This document shows, in pieces, positions 16,501 to 24,158 of a stretch of 49,641 nt of DNA (positions are counted from its first letter, which is position 1; each line of letters starts with the position of its first letter). The translations under genes and the position numbers were made by a program. The notes under the pieces were generated by a model that made no database searches, had not been told where the DNA came from, and saw only the letters and a program-made list of their open reading frames with translations. This DNA is from Oscillospiraceae bacterium (lineage in GTDB: Bacteria > Bacillota > Clostridia > Oscillospirales > Ruminococcaceae): NCBI GenBank assembly GCA_012520915.1, contig JAAYNJ010000008.1:1-49641 (forward strand), read 5' to 3'.

Positions 16501-19500
16501 TTTAATTACATATCCGTCATTGACGATGTTGTCGCTGCTTCCGGCATCTGTCCGGCTGCCGCTGGCTGTGGCTTCTACCGAGAAGCCTGCGGGCAGTCCG
16601 CTTGCGGTAACCTTATTAACTCCGGTGCCATCAGCCGTCAAAGCTGTTCCGTCGTATGTCTTGCTATCGGACGGGGCGGTTAAGGTGACTGCAGCGGCGG
16701 TCGTTGTAACCGTCAGCTTGCCGAGGTTATTGGTTACCGAGTAGTTAGCTTCTTTAGCTGTACCCCAGGTGATGCTGTAGGTGTTGTCGCTGCTTCCGAC
16801 ATTGGTCTGTGAACCTGTCGCTGCGAGCGTTACACTCTCTCCGGATACAAGCCCGTCTATACTTACTGTTGCATCCGTCAGCGGAGTGCCGTCATATACT
16901 TTGCTGGCGGCTCCGGTCGTGATTGTAACCGCTTTCGGGTTTACCGTAAGTGTTCCTTTGACTTTCGTGACGTTCGTGAAGTTGGCTGTCTTGTCGTTGC
17001 CGTTTCCGTCTTTAATTACATATCCGTCATTGACAATGTTGTCGCTGCTTCCGGCATCAGTCTGGCTGCCGCTGGCTGTTGCTTCTACCGTGAAGCCTGC
17101 GGGAAGCCCGCTTGCGGTAACGACGGTTGTCTTGGTTAAAGCGGTTCCGTCGTATGTCTTGCTGTCTGACGGAGCGGTCAGGGTAACTGCCGAAGCGTTT
17201 GTCGTAACCGTCAACTGTCCGAGGTTATTGGTTACCGTGTAGTTGGAAGCAGTTGCACCGGTCCATTCAATTGTATAGGTGTTGTCGCTGGAACCGACTT
17301 CGGTCTGTGAGCCTGTTGTTGTGAGCGTTACGCTCTCTCCGGATACAAGACCTTCTATATCTGCCGTTGCATCCGTCAGCGGTGTGCCGTCGTATGCTTT
17401 GCTGGCGGCTCCGGTCGTGATTGTAACCGCTTTCGGGTTTACCGTAAGTGTTCCCTTGACTTTCGTAACGTTCGTGAAGTTCGCTGTCTTGTCGTTGCCG
17501 TTTCCGTCTTTAATCACATATCCGTCATTGACGACGTTGTCGCTGCTGCCGGCATTCGTCTGGCTGCCGCTGGCTGTTGCTACTATTGTGAAGCCTGCGG
17601 GAAGTCCGCTTGCGGTAACCTTATTAACTCCGGTGCCATCAGCCGTCAAAGCTGTTCCGTCGTATGTCTTGCTGTCGGACGGAGCGGTCAGGGTAACTGC
17701 CGAAGAGTTTGTTGTAACTGTCAGTTTTCCGAGATTATCGGTTACCGTGTAGTTGTTAGGGTTCGTGTTGTCCCAGTTAATATTGTAAGTATTGTCGCTG
17801 GAACCGACTTCGGTCTGTGAACCTGTAGCTGTAAGAGTTACGGTTTCTCCGTTTTCAAGTCCGTCTATGCCTACTGTCGAGTTCATCAACGGTGTGCCGT
17901 CGTATGCTTTGCTATCGGCGCCGGTCGTAATCGTAACCGCTTTCTTGTTAACCGTCAGCGTTCCGTTAACCTTTGTAACATTCGTGAAGTTCGCTGTCTT
18001 GTCGTTGCCGTTTCCGTCTTTAATCACATATCCGTCATCGACGACGTTGTCGCTGCTGCCGGCATCTGTCTGGCTGCCGCTGGCTGTTGCTACTATTGTG
18101 AAGCCTGCGGGAAGCCCGGAAGCGGTTACCTTATTCTCTCCGCTACCATCAGCCGTCAAAGCAGTTCCGTCATATGTCTTGCTTGCGGACGGAGCGGTCA
18201 GTGTGACTGCGGCCGCGCTCGTTGTAACCGTCAGCGTTCCGAGGTTGTTCGTTATCGTGTAGTTTGAAGCTTTCGCATTGTTCCAGGTGATAACATATGT
18301 GTTGTCGCTGCTTCCGACCTCGGTCTGTGAACCGTTCGTTGCAAGTGCTACGCTCTCACCGGGTATCATACCGTCTATGCTTGCCGTTGCATTCGTCAGC
18401 GGAGTGCCGTCGTATGCTTTTGTCGCGCTGCCGGTTTTAACCGTAATCGCCTTCGGATTGACCGTAAGTGTGCCCTTGATCTTCGTGACATTAGTGAAGT
18501 AGGCTGTCTGATCGATGCCGTTTCCGTCTTTAATCACATATCCGTCATTTACGATGTTGTCGCTGCTGCCTGCATCCGTCTGGCTGCCGCTGGCTGTCGC
18601 TTCTAGCGTGAAGCCGGCCGGCAATCCGCTTGCTATAACACCTGTTGTCTTGGTTAAAGCGCTGCCGTCGTATGTTTTGCTGTCGGACGGAGCTGTCAGA
18701 GTGACTGCAGATGTGTACTTGCAGGTGTTGGTAGCGGTCAAACCGTCGTAGCTTACCTCGTAATTTTCAGGAACGTTAGGCTCAACTACATAGTATTCAT
18801 ATGCTACATCGTTTATGTCGTGAGTTCTTTGCTTGCCGAAATTCGCTTCACCGTTTACAACAGGAGTCAAATCTTCAACTTTCTCGCCGTTGCCTGCTGT
18901 GCCGTTCTTTCTCCAAAGCTCCAGGCTTACATCAGGTCTTGGTGTCGGACCGCCTACCCACTTCTTGATGCCTTTAACATCCTCTACAGTCAGCTTGTAG
19001 TTGTATACAGAGAGTCCGTTTTCTACTTTTTCAAAACCTTCCGGCGTATAATCATTTCCGTTTTTGTCCGTCTCTTTGACATAAAAGGAGTACTCATTGC
19101 CGTTTACATCTTTACCCACGAGGTTCTGCCAATGTACGGAATCATTGCCCGGAGGAACTTTTTCGGGGTCCAGACCGGGGACTCTTTCATCTGTTCCGGT
19201 TTCCGTTGTCCGGTATAGGGTGAACCAGACTGCAGGTTTATTTTCTGAGCCTAAACCACGCCAATACTTATGCGCTTCAACTTCTTTAGGATTGTGGTAA
19301 GTATTGGTTACTGTGAAGGCATAGCCTTCTCCTGTTACTACAGCCGTATAGCTGGTGTGTACATTCTGTTCTTCCACACGATAGGAATATTTCGCGCCTT
19401 GTTCAGTATGGGTTGGAAGATCTTCCCATGTATAAGTAAAGGTATCATGGGTGCCTGAAGAGGGGGTGACAGTCGGTTCCTGAGTCACTTCTTCTTCTGC

Positions 19501-21495
19501 GCCGCCCGCGGGAGTGCGGTAGAGTTTTATCTCCACTTTTGTATGATCTACAGAATGTCCGCCGACCCAATTTTTAGTGGCCACTACATCTTCAAGGATT
19601 CGCCCCCACTGGGCGTAGAGAACCAACTCTCCGGCAGGAACGGGTTTCATTTCGCCGGGCAGGTATAGAGTGCCGTTGCCGTCGGCTTGTGTATTCCAGC
19701 CGTTGAAGGTAAAGCCTTCTCTTTTTAAAGTTTCGCGGTTCTTTATCCTGGCTTGCGCTCCGGCCAGATAGACATTCGAGTCCACCGGTACGCTTCCGCT
19801 TACACTACCGACAGCGCCGCCTTCGTTTTTGTCATATTTAATCGTTCCGGTTTGATTTGCAAATACCGGATAGAGATTGAAATTGCCCGAAATCGGTGTA
19901 TCGAAATCAAACGGTACAAAATGACCGTTTAAATACCAATACCAGCCGAGGAAATCTCCTCCCCCCGGATTGCCCGTAGGTTGAGTGACAGTGTGCAGAG
20001 GTATTACTTCAGGGTCCGCAAATACCCCTCCGCCCGAGATTGTGTTATGGAAAGTTACCTTGTATTTTTCCGGCGACCATTTAGCATAAAGAGATAAATT
20101 GTGCGCCGGCATTGTTTTACCTGATAAATTATACGGAGTTCCTTCACAGGCGGAGTTTTCGTACCATCCTGAGAAGTAGTATTTAATGCCGTTCTGGATA
20201 AAGGTGGAATCAGCGTTCAGACCGGTAGTATCTTTATCCGAAATGTCGCTTTCATAGGGAATACCGCTCACTACCAGCGGGGATGTATCGTTGTTTTTAT
20301 TGAACGTCAGGGTGTAGTTGTTTCTTGTGTAGTAAATCTTTGAAACCTGACCGGGACGCAGCCTATCCCATTGACTCATGGGCGTTACTGTAAATCCGGG
20401 AATATAGATTCCGTCTTCAATGGTAAAATTAAGCCAACCGCTTCCGCTGTAAAATGAATAGGGGTCTTTTATCTCTGTGTTTGTGCCCAATTCATAATAA
20501 CCTATCGTATATGTATAAGCGGAACCGGAATGTCTGCCGAAAACGGTCAGGTTTTCGTTTTCCATAACCGGCGCTTCGGAGTAGGCTGTGTTTGAGGTTT
20601 TCGACACATACCAGGAATATTCGGGATACGCCGCTACGGCTGCATTGTACTGCGTCGCCGTGGACTGTCCGTACTTCAGCTGTGTGGTGGAAATTGTAGT
20701 CCAGGTATTAGAGTTTTGATATTTTCTTTCAATTGTAAATGTATGTACATTTCTGTTGTAATACACATTGAGAACCGTGTCGCCGTTTCCCGAAATGGTT
20801 ACATTATCATCGGCATGATCGAAGTGGAAACCCGGATATGTCTTCGGATCATGAGTCGCATACGCTCCGGACGTTCCGGTCTTATACTCTAACTCTTTAA
20901 AGGTGTATTCGTCGTCCTCGGCGTTTTCCTGCCAGTAAATGACCTTGTATGATGTGTTTGTAGCTGCCTGCCAAACCGCGTGCAGGGTTGTAGTGCCTGT
21001 AACTACGTAGGATTCATTAATTGCGGTCCCGCCTTCGGTTAACGACCAATGACTGAAGGTATAGCCTGCCCGCGTAGATGTTGGAAGCTCTCCTATCGCA
21101 GTCCCGCCTACCACATATTTGGGGAGAACCGCGGAACCGCCGTTAGAATCGAAAGTTACAATCCAGGCATCTTTCGTAACCGCATACAGATATTTGTCCG
21201 CATTAATCGCGGTATTAAAGTCAAATGCAGCTCCGCCTGCCGTTTCAGACCAATGGCTGAATACTTTGCCCGGTTCAGTAATATTCAGCGGAACACCGTC
21301 GGGGCTAACCGTTCCTCCGGGATCCACCTCTTTTACTATCTGGGTAACACCGTTGTAAATGAAATAGACATCGTGTTTTTCCGGCAGCGGGGGCTCTTCC
21401 GCAAATACCGGTATGTTGATTGTTGACAGTAACAAAACCACCGCCAAGAAAATCGCGGTCAGCCTTGCTCGATGGGTTTGATGTTTTGTTCTCAT
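13114..21495 (-). CDS. Giant repetitive surface protein (InlB-like, Cna-B, tandem YDGT repeats, membrane anchor)
   Basis: A 2793-residue surface protein. Residues 1-32 are a Sec signal peptide (FAEEPP follows). Residues ~40-630 hold InlB/Listeria-Bacteroides-type beta repeats (FDSNGG, GYTFSHWS, LYAKWS). About 633-929 are three Cna-B-like domains (ATKNWVGG, YRVEEQN, IKKWVGG). Residues 930-2601 are ten tandem dyads of ~167 residues resembling MBG-type domains (SKTYDGTALT, then SKAYDGTPLT). A Gly/Pro then Asp/Pro linker leads to ETPLAGG (from 2655) and three membrane helices separated by acidic and basic loops. There is no LPXTG. ATG 21495 follows AAAGGAG. It is probably an adhesin or stalk that projects a ligand-binding N-terminus; it converges on the pilus-like operon. 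Confidence 0.95.
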   Translation of the reverse strand: MRTKHQTHRARLTAIFLAVVLLLSTINIPVFAEEPPLPEKHDVYFIYNGVTQIVKEVDPGGTVSPDGVPLNITEPGKVFSHWSETAGGAAFDFNTAINADKYLYAVTKDAWIVTFDSNGGSAVLPKYVVGGTAIGELPTSTRAGYTFSHWSLTEGGTAINESYVVTGTTTLHAVWQAATNTSYKVIYWQENAEDDEYTFKELEYKTGTSGAYATHDPKTYPGFHFDHADDNVTISGNGDTVLNVYYNRNVHTFTIERKYQNSNTWTTISTTQLKYGQSTATQYNAAVAAYPEYSWYVSKTSNTAYSEAPVMENENLTVFGRHSGSAYTYTIGYYELGTNTEIKDPYSFYSGSGWLNFTIEDGIYIPGFTVTPMSQWDRLRPGQVSKIYYTRNNYTLTFNKNNDTSPLVVSGIPYESDISDKDTTGLNADSTFIQNGIKYYFSGWYENSACEGTPYNLSGKTMPAHNLSLYAKWSPEKYKVTFHNTISGGGVFADPEVIPLHTVTQPTGNPGGGDFLGWYWYLNGHFVPFDFDTPISGNFNLYPVFANQTGTIKYDKNEGGAVGSVSGSVPVDSNVYLAGAQARIKNRETLKREGFTFNGWNTQADGNGTLYLPGEMKPVPAGELVLYAQWGRILEDVVATKNWVGGHSVDHTKVEIKLYRTPAGGAEEEVTQEPTVTPSSGTHDTFTYTWEDLPTHTEQGAKYSYRVEEQNVHTSYTAVVTGEGYAFTVTNTYHNPKEVEAHKYWRGLGSENKPAVWFTLYRTTETGTDERVPGLDPEKVPPGNDSVHWQNLVGKDVNGNEYSFYVKETDKNGNDYTPEGFEKVENGLSVYNYKLTVEDVKGIKKWVGGPTPRPDVSLELWRKNGTAGNGEKVEDLTPVVNGEANFGKQRTHDINDVAYEYYVVEPNVPENYEVSYDGLTATNTCKYTSAVTLTAPSDSKTYDGSALTKTTGVIASGLPAGFTLEATASGSQTDAGSSDNIVNDGYVIKDGNGIDQTAYFTNVTKIKGTLTVNPKAITVKTGSATKAYDGTPLTNATASIDGMIPGESVALATNGSQTEVGSSDNTYVITWNNAKASNYTITNNLGTLTVTTSAAAVTLTAPSASKTYDGTALTADGSGENKVTASGLPAGFTIVATASGSQTDAGSSDNVVDDGYVIKDGNGNDKTANFTNVTKVNGTLTVNKKAVTITTGADSKAYDGTPLMNSTVGIDGLENGETVTLTATGSQTEVGSSDNTYNINWDNTNPNNYTVTDNLGKLTVTTNSSAVTLTAPSDSKTYDGTALTADGTGVNKVTASGLPAGFTIVATASGSQTNAGSSDNVVNDGYVIKDGNGNDKTANFTNVTKVKGTLTVNPKAVTITTGAASKAYDGTPLTDATADIEGLVSGESVTLTTTGSQTEVGSSDNTYTIEWTGATASNYTVTNNLGQLTVTTNASAVTLTAPSDSKTYDGTALTKTTVVTASGLPAGFTVEATASGSQTDAGSSDNIVNDGYVIKDGNGNDKTANFTNVTKVKGTLTVNPKAVTITTGAASKVYDGTPLTDATVSIDGLVSGESVTLAATGSQTNVGSSDNTYSITWGTAKEANYSVTNNLGKLTVTTTAAAVTLTAPSDSKTYDGTALTADGTGVNKVTASGLPAGFSVEATASGSRTDAGSSDNIVNDGYVIKDASNNNVTDYFTNVIKVKGTLTVNPKAVTITTGADSKAYDGTPLTNATVDIDGLVSGESVTLTATGSQTEVGSSDNTYSITWGTAKEANYTVTNNLGKLTVTTSDAEVVLTAPSDNKTYDGTALTKTTGVTASGLPADFTVEAEIEGSQTNAGSSDNVIKSYKIKDAGGNDKTANFTNVKTVKGTLTVNPKPVTITTGGDSKPYDGTPLTNSTVNIAGLIDGESVTLTATGKITKVGSTPNTYTIIWDGAMASNYTVTENLGTLTVTTNASAVTLTAPSASKTYDGTALTADGTGVNKVTASGLPEGFTIKATATGSQTDAGSSENVVDDGYIIRNKNGANVTANFTNVTKVDGTLTVNPKPVTITTGADSKPYDGTPLTNATVSIDGLVTGENVTLATTGSQTEVGSSDNTYSITWGTAKEANYTVTSNLGKLTVTKNNAAVTLTAPSGSKTYDGTALTKTDNNDIGIAGLPSGFKVEAEIEGSQTDAGSSDNVIKSYKIKDASDVDVTENFTNVTKVKGTLTVNPKPVTIKTGSGSKSYDGTPLTNATVEIDGLVTGENVTLAATGSQTEVGSSDNTYSITWGTAKEANYTVTNNLGTLTVTKNASAVTLTAPSDSKTYDGTALTKTTGVTASGLPAGFTIEATASGSRTDAGSSANVVDDGYVIKNSDGQDKTANFTNVTKVDGTLTVNPKAVTIKTGSDSKAYDGTPLTEGTATIDGLVDGESVTLATTGSQTEVGSSDNTYDITWDNAKEANYTITNNLGKLTVTTNSSQILLTAADASKTYDGTPLTKTDGVTASGLPTGFTFEASSTGTQTDAGSSANVVDDDYVIRDADGNDKTANFTNISTIDGKLTVNPKAVTITTGSNSKVYDGTALTEGTATISGLIDGESVDITATGSQTDVGSSSNTYSITWGNTNPDNYTVTENLGTLTVTAPSPGPGPGPGPGPRPEPDPDPDPDPDPDPTPDPTPTPTPEDEVIESITIPDSETPLAGGDTKGAWALLNLLLTILTGIIMIILMIGYFTGKEREEEDRRSGYQYRDQEEEEDKLKRKGFLRLLSIIPFVVAVIVFILTEDMRLPMVFIDRWTLLMAIIALVQIVLALFCKKSRKDDDEDNRGNEEYWKQNA
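13545..13690 (-). repeat. Low-complexity Gly/Pro and Asp/Pro linker coding region
   Basis: Tandem hexamers such as GGTCCG and GGATCG/GGATCA on the plus strand encode PGPGPG, then DPDPDP, then TPTP on the minus strand. The linker probably spans the cell wall between repeats and anchor. Replication slippage could easily change its length. Confidence 0.85.
13693..18708 (-). repeat. Ten tandem ~500-bp coding repeats
   Basis: Ten units of about 166-171 codons each encode two half-repeats: a ~95-residue half beginning AVTLTAPSDSKTYDGTALT and a ~75-residue half beginning around KAVTITTGADSKAYDGTPLT and ending NLGKLTVTT. First and last units diverge most; inner units are the most alike. Two A-half variants alternate irregularly: TKTTGVTASGLP versus ADGTGVNKVTASGLP. 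The near-identity makes this a hotspot for recombination and for assembly error. Confidence 0.95.
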
Positions 21496-21606
21496 AACTT
21501 ACTCCTTTCCGGATTAGTTTTGTATGCGCTTGATTTGTCTGAATATGTCGATAAAAATGTCAATATAATAAAAAATTATGATTTCTATACCTATATAATA
21601 TGTATC

Positions 21607-21745
21607 CGCGGTTACATCGAGGTTACAAATCGCGTTTTTAAGCAGGTTTTTTTAAAAAAATCAAAAAAAAAGTGAAAAAACCCTTTAAAATCACCAAAAA
21701 TGGCATGTTAATAAATTTTCTTCGACGAACAGACGATTGTCCGAA
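21607..21745. repeat. Duplicated intergenic block, copy 1
   Basis: This block resembles 21790-21925 over its length. Shared anchors in order are a paired GTTACA/TGTAAC motif, TTTTTAAGC, a TTTTAAAAAAATC-A-run, AAACCCTT, and AAATTTTCTTCG/AAGAACAGA. It carries a weakened terminator-like GTGA/TCAC hairpin and lies directly upstream of the giant surface gene. Confidence 0.65.
21611..21627 (-). promoter_or_regulatory. WalR-type direct repeat upstream of the giant surface gene
   Basis: The minus strand reads TGTAAC-CTCGA-TGTAAC, an exact match to the TGTWAH-N5-TGTWAH consensus of the cell-wall regulator WalR (YycF). A TATTAT -10-like hexamer (21600-21595) begins ten bases further on, so the box overlaps the -35 region. 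The start codon is at 21495. An OmpR-family regulator other than WalR, binding 11-base direct repeats, is equally possible. Confidence 0.5.
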
Positions 21746-21799
21746 AGGCTGTAAAAGGATAGGAAATAATGAAATAATATTTCAAGGCAATATGTTGCA

Positions 21800-21816
21800 T
21801 GTAACCGTAATGTAAC
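21800..21816 (+). promoter_or_regulatory. Second WalR-type direct repeat
   Basis: The plus strand reads TGTAAC-CGTAA-TGTAAC, again matching TGTWAH-N5-TGTWAH, but in the opposite orientation to the box at 21611-21627. No plus-strand gene follows, so it may act on the minus-strand giant gene from a distance or be a relic of the duplication. Confidence 0.4.
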
Positions 21817-21844
21817 AACGTTTCTAAGCGGGAATTTTAAAAAA

Positions 21845-21871
21845 TCAAAAAAAAGAAGGGTAAAACCCTTC
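21845..21871 (-). terminator. Intrinsic terminator of the diguanylate cyclase gene
   Basis: On the minus strand, GAAGGGT (21871-21865), loop TTT and ACCCTTC (21861-21855) are followed by a run of T (21854-21846). It lies 146 bases after the stop of the gene at 22017. Confidence 0.85.
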
Positions 21872-22016
21872 AATTTATCAAAAAAGATATCAAATAAAAT
21901 TTCTTCAAAGAACAGATGAATAGCAGTATGACGATTGGAGTGACAGGGGATTATAAATCGAATTTCAGATTTTGATGTAATTTATAATAATGTATTTATA
22001 TATAAATAAAAGGATG

Positions 22017-23204
22017 CTATATGCTGACCACGCAATTTCTTCCCGATTCTTTTGCCATGTATAATGCCTGATCCGCATAATCGATATAAAATTGCGCACT
22101 CTTTTCGTTGTCCGGTATGCCGGAATAAATGCCTACGCTTACGGTGCACTTGTATTCGGGGTTTTCTTCAAACGTCAGATCTTCTATTTTTTCGCGAATT
22201 CTGTTTCCCGCCGAAACGGCCTGTTCGCGGGATGCATCGTGCAGGAGAATTAAAAATTCCTCCCCTCCATATCTGCAGCACAAGTCCAACGGCCGCACGT
22301 TTTCGGATATCACCTTTGCAACAACCTTTAATACCTCATCGCCGAATAAATGACCGTAGGTGTCGTTTGCCTTTTTGAAAAAATCAATATCGATAAAGAG
22401 AAGGGATAATGATTTTTCGTCTCTCAAAGCCCTTTCATAATACGCTTCCGCTTTGCCCATAAAATACCTTCGGTTGTAAATCTTGGTAAGGGGATCAAGG
22501 TTGCTGCTTGCCTTCAACAATTCATATGACCGCTCGTACATTACAAGCAAAAAACCTGTTCCGTTTACAAACATAAGCAAAACCAGCAGGAGGAATGTTC
22601 CGGACTGAAGAAGGTTCCCGGTAAACAAATTTACATTTTTGTCAAACAGCGAATATATTGCTCTCAGCAGAAGCAGAATGAGGAAAAAGACACTGACGAA
22701 ACCTATAAATCTTTCAAACTTGCTGCTTTGTTTGTTTGCGATACTCAGTATATTCGGAACCACAAGCACAAAAAACACGCCCAAAGACGCCATCGCCACC
22801 CTGATGTTTGCCATACCGAGCAAAAGTTCTAAAAGCGCAAACAGGATAACGGATAATGCCAGCAAAACATCCTGCAATCTAAACCATGCAGTTTTAATCT
22901 CTTTATTCATTTTCAGAATAATCAGCGAATCAAGGTAAAAACTGACAAAGAGCAGTATGTTGCCGAAACAAATCGAAAATAAATCGCTGATGTTTCCGCG
23001 AAGGAATAATAAGACCCATGCGGCCGCCTGCGTTATCTTTGCAACTCCGAATCTGAGAATCAGATCTTTTTTATGATCCGACCCGTGATACAAATAGAAT
23101 TGCAATGTCAAAAAAGCCAGCGCCAGATTTCCCCAGATTAAAACTCCGATTATGGTTTTTATATCCAAATCAGCCAAGACTTCAAAAAGTTTTTGAAAAC
23201 CCAT
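22017..23204 (-). CDS. Membrane-bound diguanylate cyclase (GGDEF)
   Basis: A 395-residue protein with about seven N-terminal membrane helices (residues ~15-225) and a C-terminal GGDEF domain (~235-395). The active-site loop is intact (RYGGEEF, GGEEF 313-317), as are metal-binding DIDFFKKANDTYGH and an RPLD inhibitory I-site five residues before GGEEF. It should make cyclic di-GMP from two GTP and be product-inhibited. There is no EAL domain and no recognised sensor domain beyond the helices. ATG 23204 follows AAAGGAG at a rather long distance (about 13 bases). It lies next to the giant surface protein; c-di-GMP often controls adhesins and pili, but a direct link is inference. Confidence 0.93.
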   Translation of the reverse strand: MGFQKLFEVLADLDIKTIIGVLIWGNLALAFLTLQFYLYHGSDHKKDLILRFGVAKITQAAAWVLLFLRGNISDLFSICFGNILLFVSFYLDSLIILKMNKEIKTAWFRLQDVLLALSVILFALLELLLGMANIRVAMASLGVFFVLVVPNILSIANKQSSKFERFIGFVSVFFLILLLLRAIYSLFDKNVNLFTGNLLQSGTFLLLVLLMFVNGTGFLLVMYERSYELLKASSNLDPLTKIYNRRYFMGKAEAYYERALRDEKSLSLLFIDIDFFKKANDTYGHLFGDEVLKVVAKVISENVRPLDLCCRYGGEEFLILLHDASREQAVSAGNRIREKIEDLTFEENPEYKCTVSVGIYSGIPDNEKSAQFYIDYADQALYMAKESGRNCVVSI

Positions 23205-23279
23205 ATTTTTTTGTCGGTCTCCTTTCTTCCGTTCTTTTGGAAAACGGAATATAGACTTATATAGTATACAATAAAATCG

Positions 23280-23301
23280 CCGGATATTTTAATGAATCCG
23301 G
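23280..23301 (-). terminator. Terminator-like hairpin after the radical SAM gene
   Basis: CCGGAT (23280-23285) / ATCCGG (23296-23301) forms a six-pair stem. On the minus strand it is followed by CGATTTTATT, a modest U-tract. It separates the AmmeMemoRadiSam pair from the diguanylate cyclase gene. Confidence 0.5.
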
Positions 23302-23321
23302 ATTTGTTTTTTAATATTGTT

Positions 23322-24158
23322 TCATTCCGCCATATTCCCGAAACGCACACGCTCCAAATACCGTTCGGCGATTTCCTTGAGCTCTATCATTTTGCTCCTT
23401 GAAGTTGCCGGCTCGGTGTATCGGTAGGAAGGAAAATAGCGGCTCAAGTGCAGGGGAATAAACGGACTGAGATTTGACAAAAATTCCGCCTCCGCTTTCA
23501 TTTCTTCGGCGCTGTCGGAAATCCCGGGCACGACAAGCGTTGTAACCTCGACGTGAGCCGCGCCGAAAGCAGTTTCTATGGTTCGCAAAGTTGTCTTGAA
23601 GTCGCCGCCCAATCTGCGGTAGCCTTCTTCGGAAAAGGCCTTTAAATCAATGTTCCAGGCGGAGATGTAGGGCAATAATTCCTTAAGATAAGGTTCGCTT
23701 ACCTGTCCGTTGGTAACCAGAACGGTCTTTAAATCTTCCGCCCGGGCCAGCTTTGCGGTATGCAGGACAAACTCAAAGGCTATAAGGGGTTCGTTATAAG
23801 TGAAGGCAATACCGATATTGCCCCGCCGTTTTTCCGTTTTCGCCAGGGAGATTAAATCTTCAGGGCGGACTTCCCGCACCGAAAGTTCTTCTTTTTTACC
23901 CCTTGCGATGTAATGGTTTTGACAAAAAGGGCATGCCATGTTGCAGCCGAAACTCCCCACGGACAAAATCATACTGCCCGGATAATAGTAAGCAAGAGGT
24001 TTCTTTTCAATCGGGTCCAATGCTAGAGAGGTGATTTGTCCGTAGTTTAGGGGTCTGACTATGCCGTCCCTTGCCTGTCTGGCGCCGCAAAAACCGATCT
24101 GTCCTTCGGTTAACCGGCATTGACGCGGACAAAGCGAACAAAAAGCGGCCTCATTCAT
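23322..24158 (-). CDS. amrS: AmmeMemoRadiSam system radical SAM protein
   Basis: A 278-residue radical SAM protein. The cluster motif is GCNMACPFC (Cys72, Cys76, Cys79). An additional cysteine set at the N-terminus (Cys7, Cys10, Cys14, Cys24 in FCSLCPRQC...GFC) marks the AmmeMemoRadiSam branch, which resembles pyruvate formate-lyase-activating enzymes. The SAM-binding core continues through GNIGIAFTYNEPLI and WNIDLKAF. It should cleave SAM to a 5'-deoxyadenosyl radical; the substrate of this conserved trio is unknown. It overlaps the Memo-AMMECR1 gene by eight bases, so the two are co-translated. Confidence 0.9.
   Translation of the reverse strand: MNEAAFCSLCPRQCRLTEGQIGFCGARQARDGIVRPLNYGQITSLALDPIEKKPLAYYYPGSMILSVGSFGCNMACPFCQNHYIARGKKEELSVREVRPEDLISLAKTEKRRGNIGIAFTYNEPLIAFEFVLHTAKLARAEDLKTVLVTNGQVSEPYLKELLPYISAWNIDLKAFSEEGYRRLGGDFKTTLRTIETAFGAAHVEVTTLVVPGISDSAEEMKAEAEFLSNLSPFIPLHLSRYFPSYRYTEPATSRSKMIELKEIAERYLERVRFGNMAE

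Larger units (their letters stand above)
21790..21925. repeat. Duplicated intergenic block, copy 2
   Basis: Second copy of the block at 21607-21745, beginning ~180 bases upstream of copy 1. It contains an intact terminator hairpin (21855-21871) for the diguanylate cyclase gene and its own paired TGTAAC motif. No gene lies between the copies. Confidence 0.65.

Noticed and set aside
13693-18708. Regular DNA repeats that could suggest a CRISPR array
   Set aside because: The repeats are ~500 bases, in frame and coding; there are no short palindromic repeats with unique spacers and no cas genes.
13418-19458. Many 60-160-residue plus-strand frames opposite the giant surface gene, similar to each other
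   Set aside because: They are the antisense of the repeated minus-strand domains; they lack ribosome-binding sites, and their similarity follows from the repeats.
21541-21563. TTGACA on the minus strand at 21563-21558 as promoter of the giant gene
   Set aside because: At 17 bases the downstream hexamer is AGACAA, a poor -10, so the TATTAT beside the WalR-type box is preferred.
21691-21873. Short minus-strand frame in the duplicated intergenic block
   Set aside because: It lies across the terminator and A-tracts, has no ribosome-binding site, and looks like chance.
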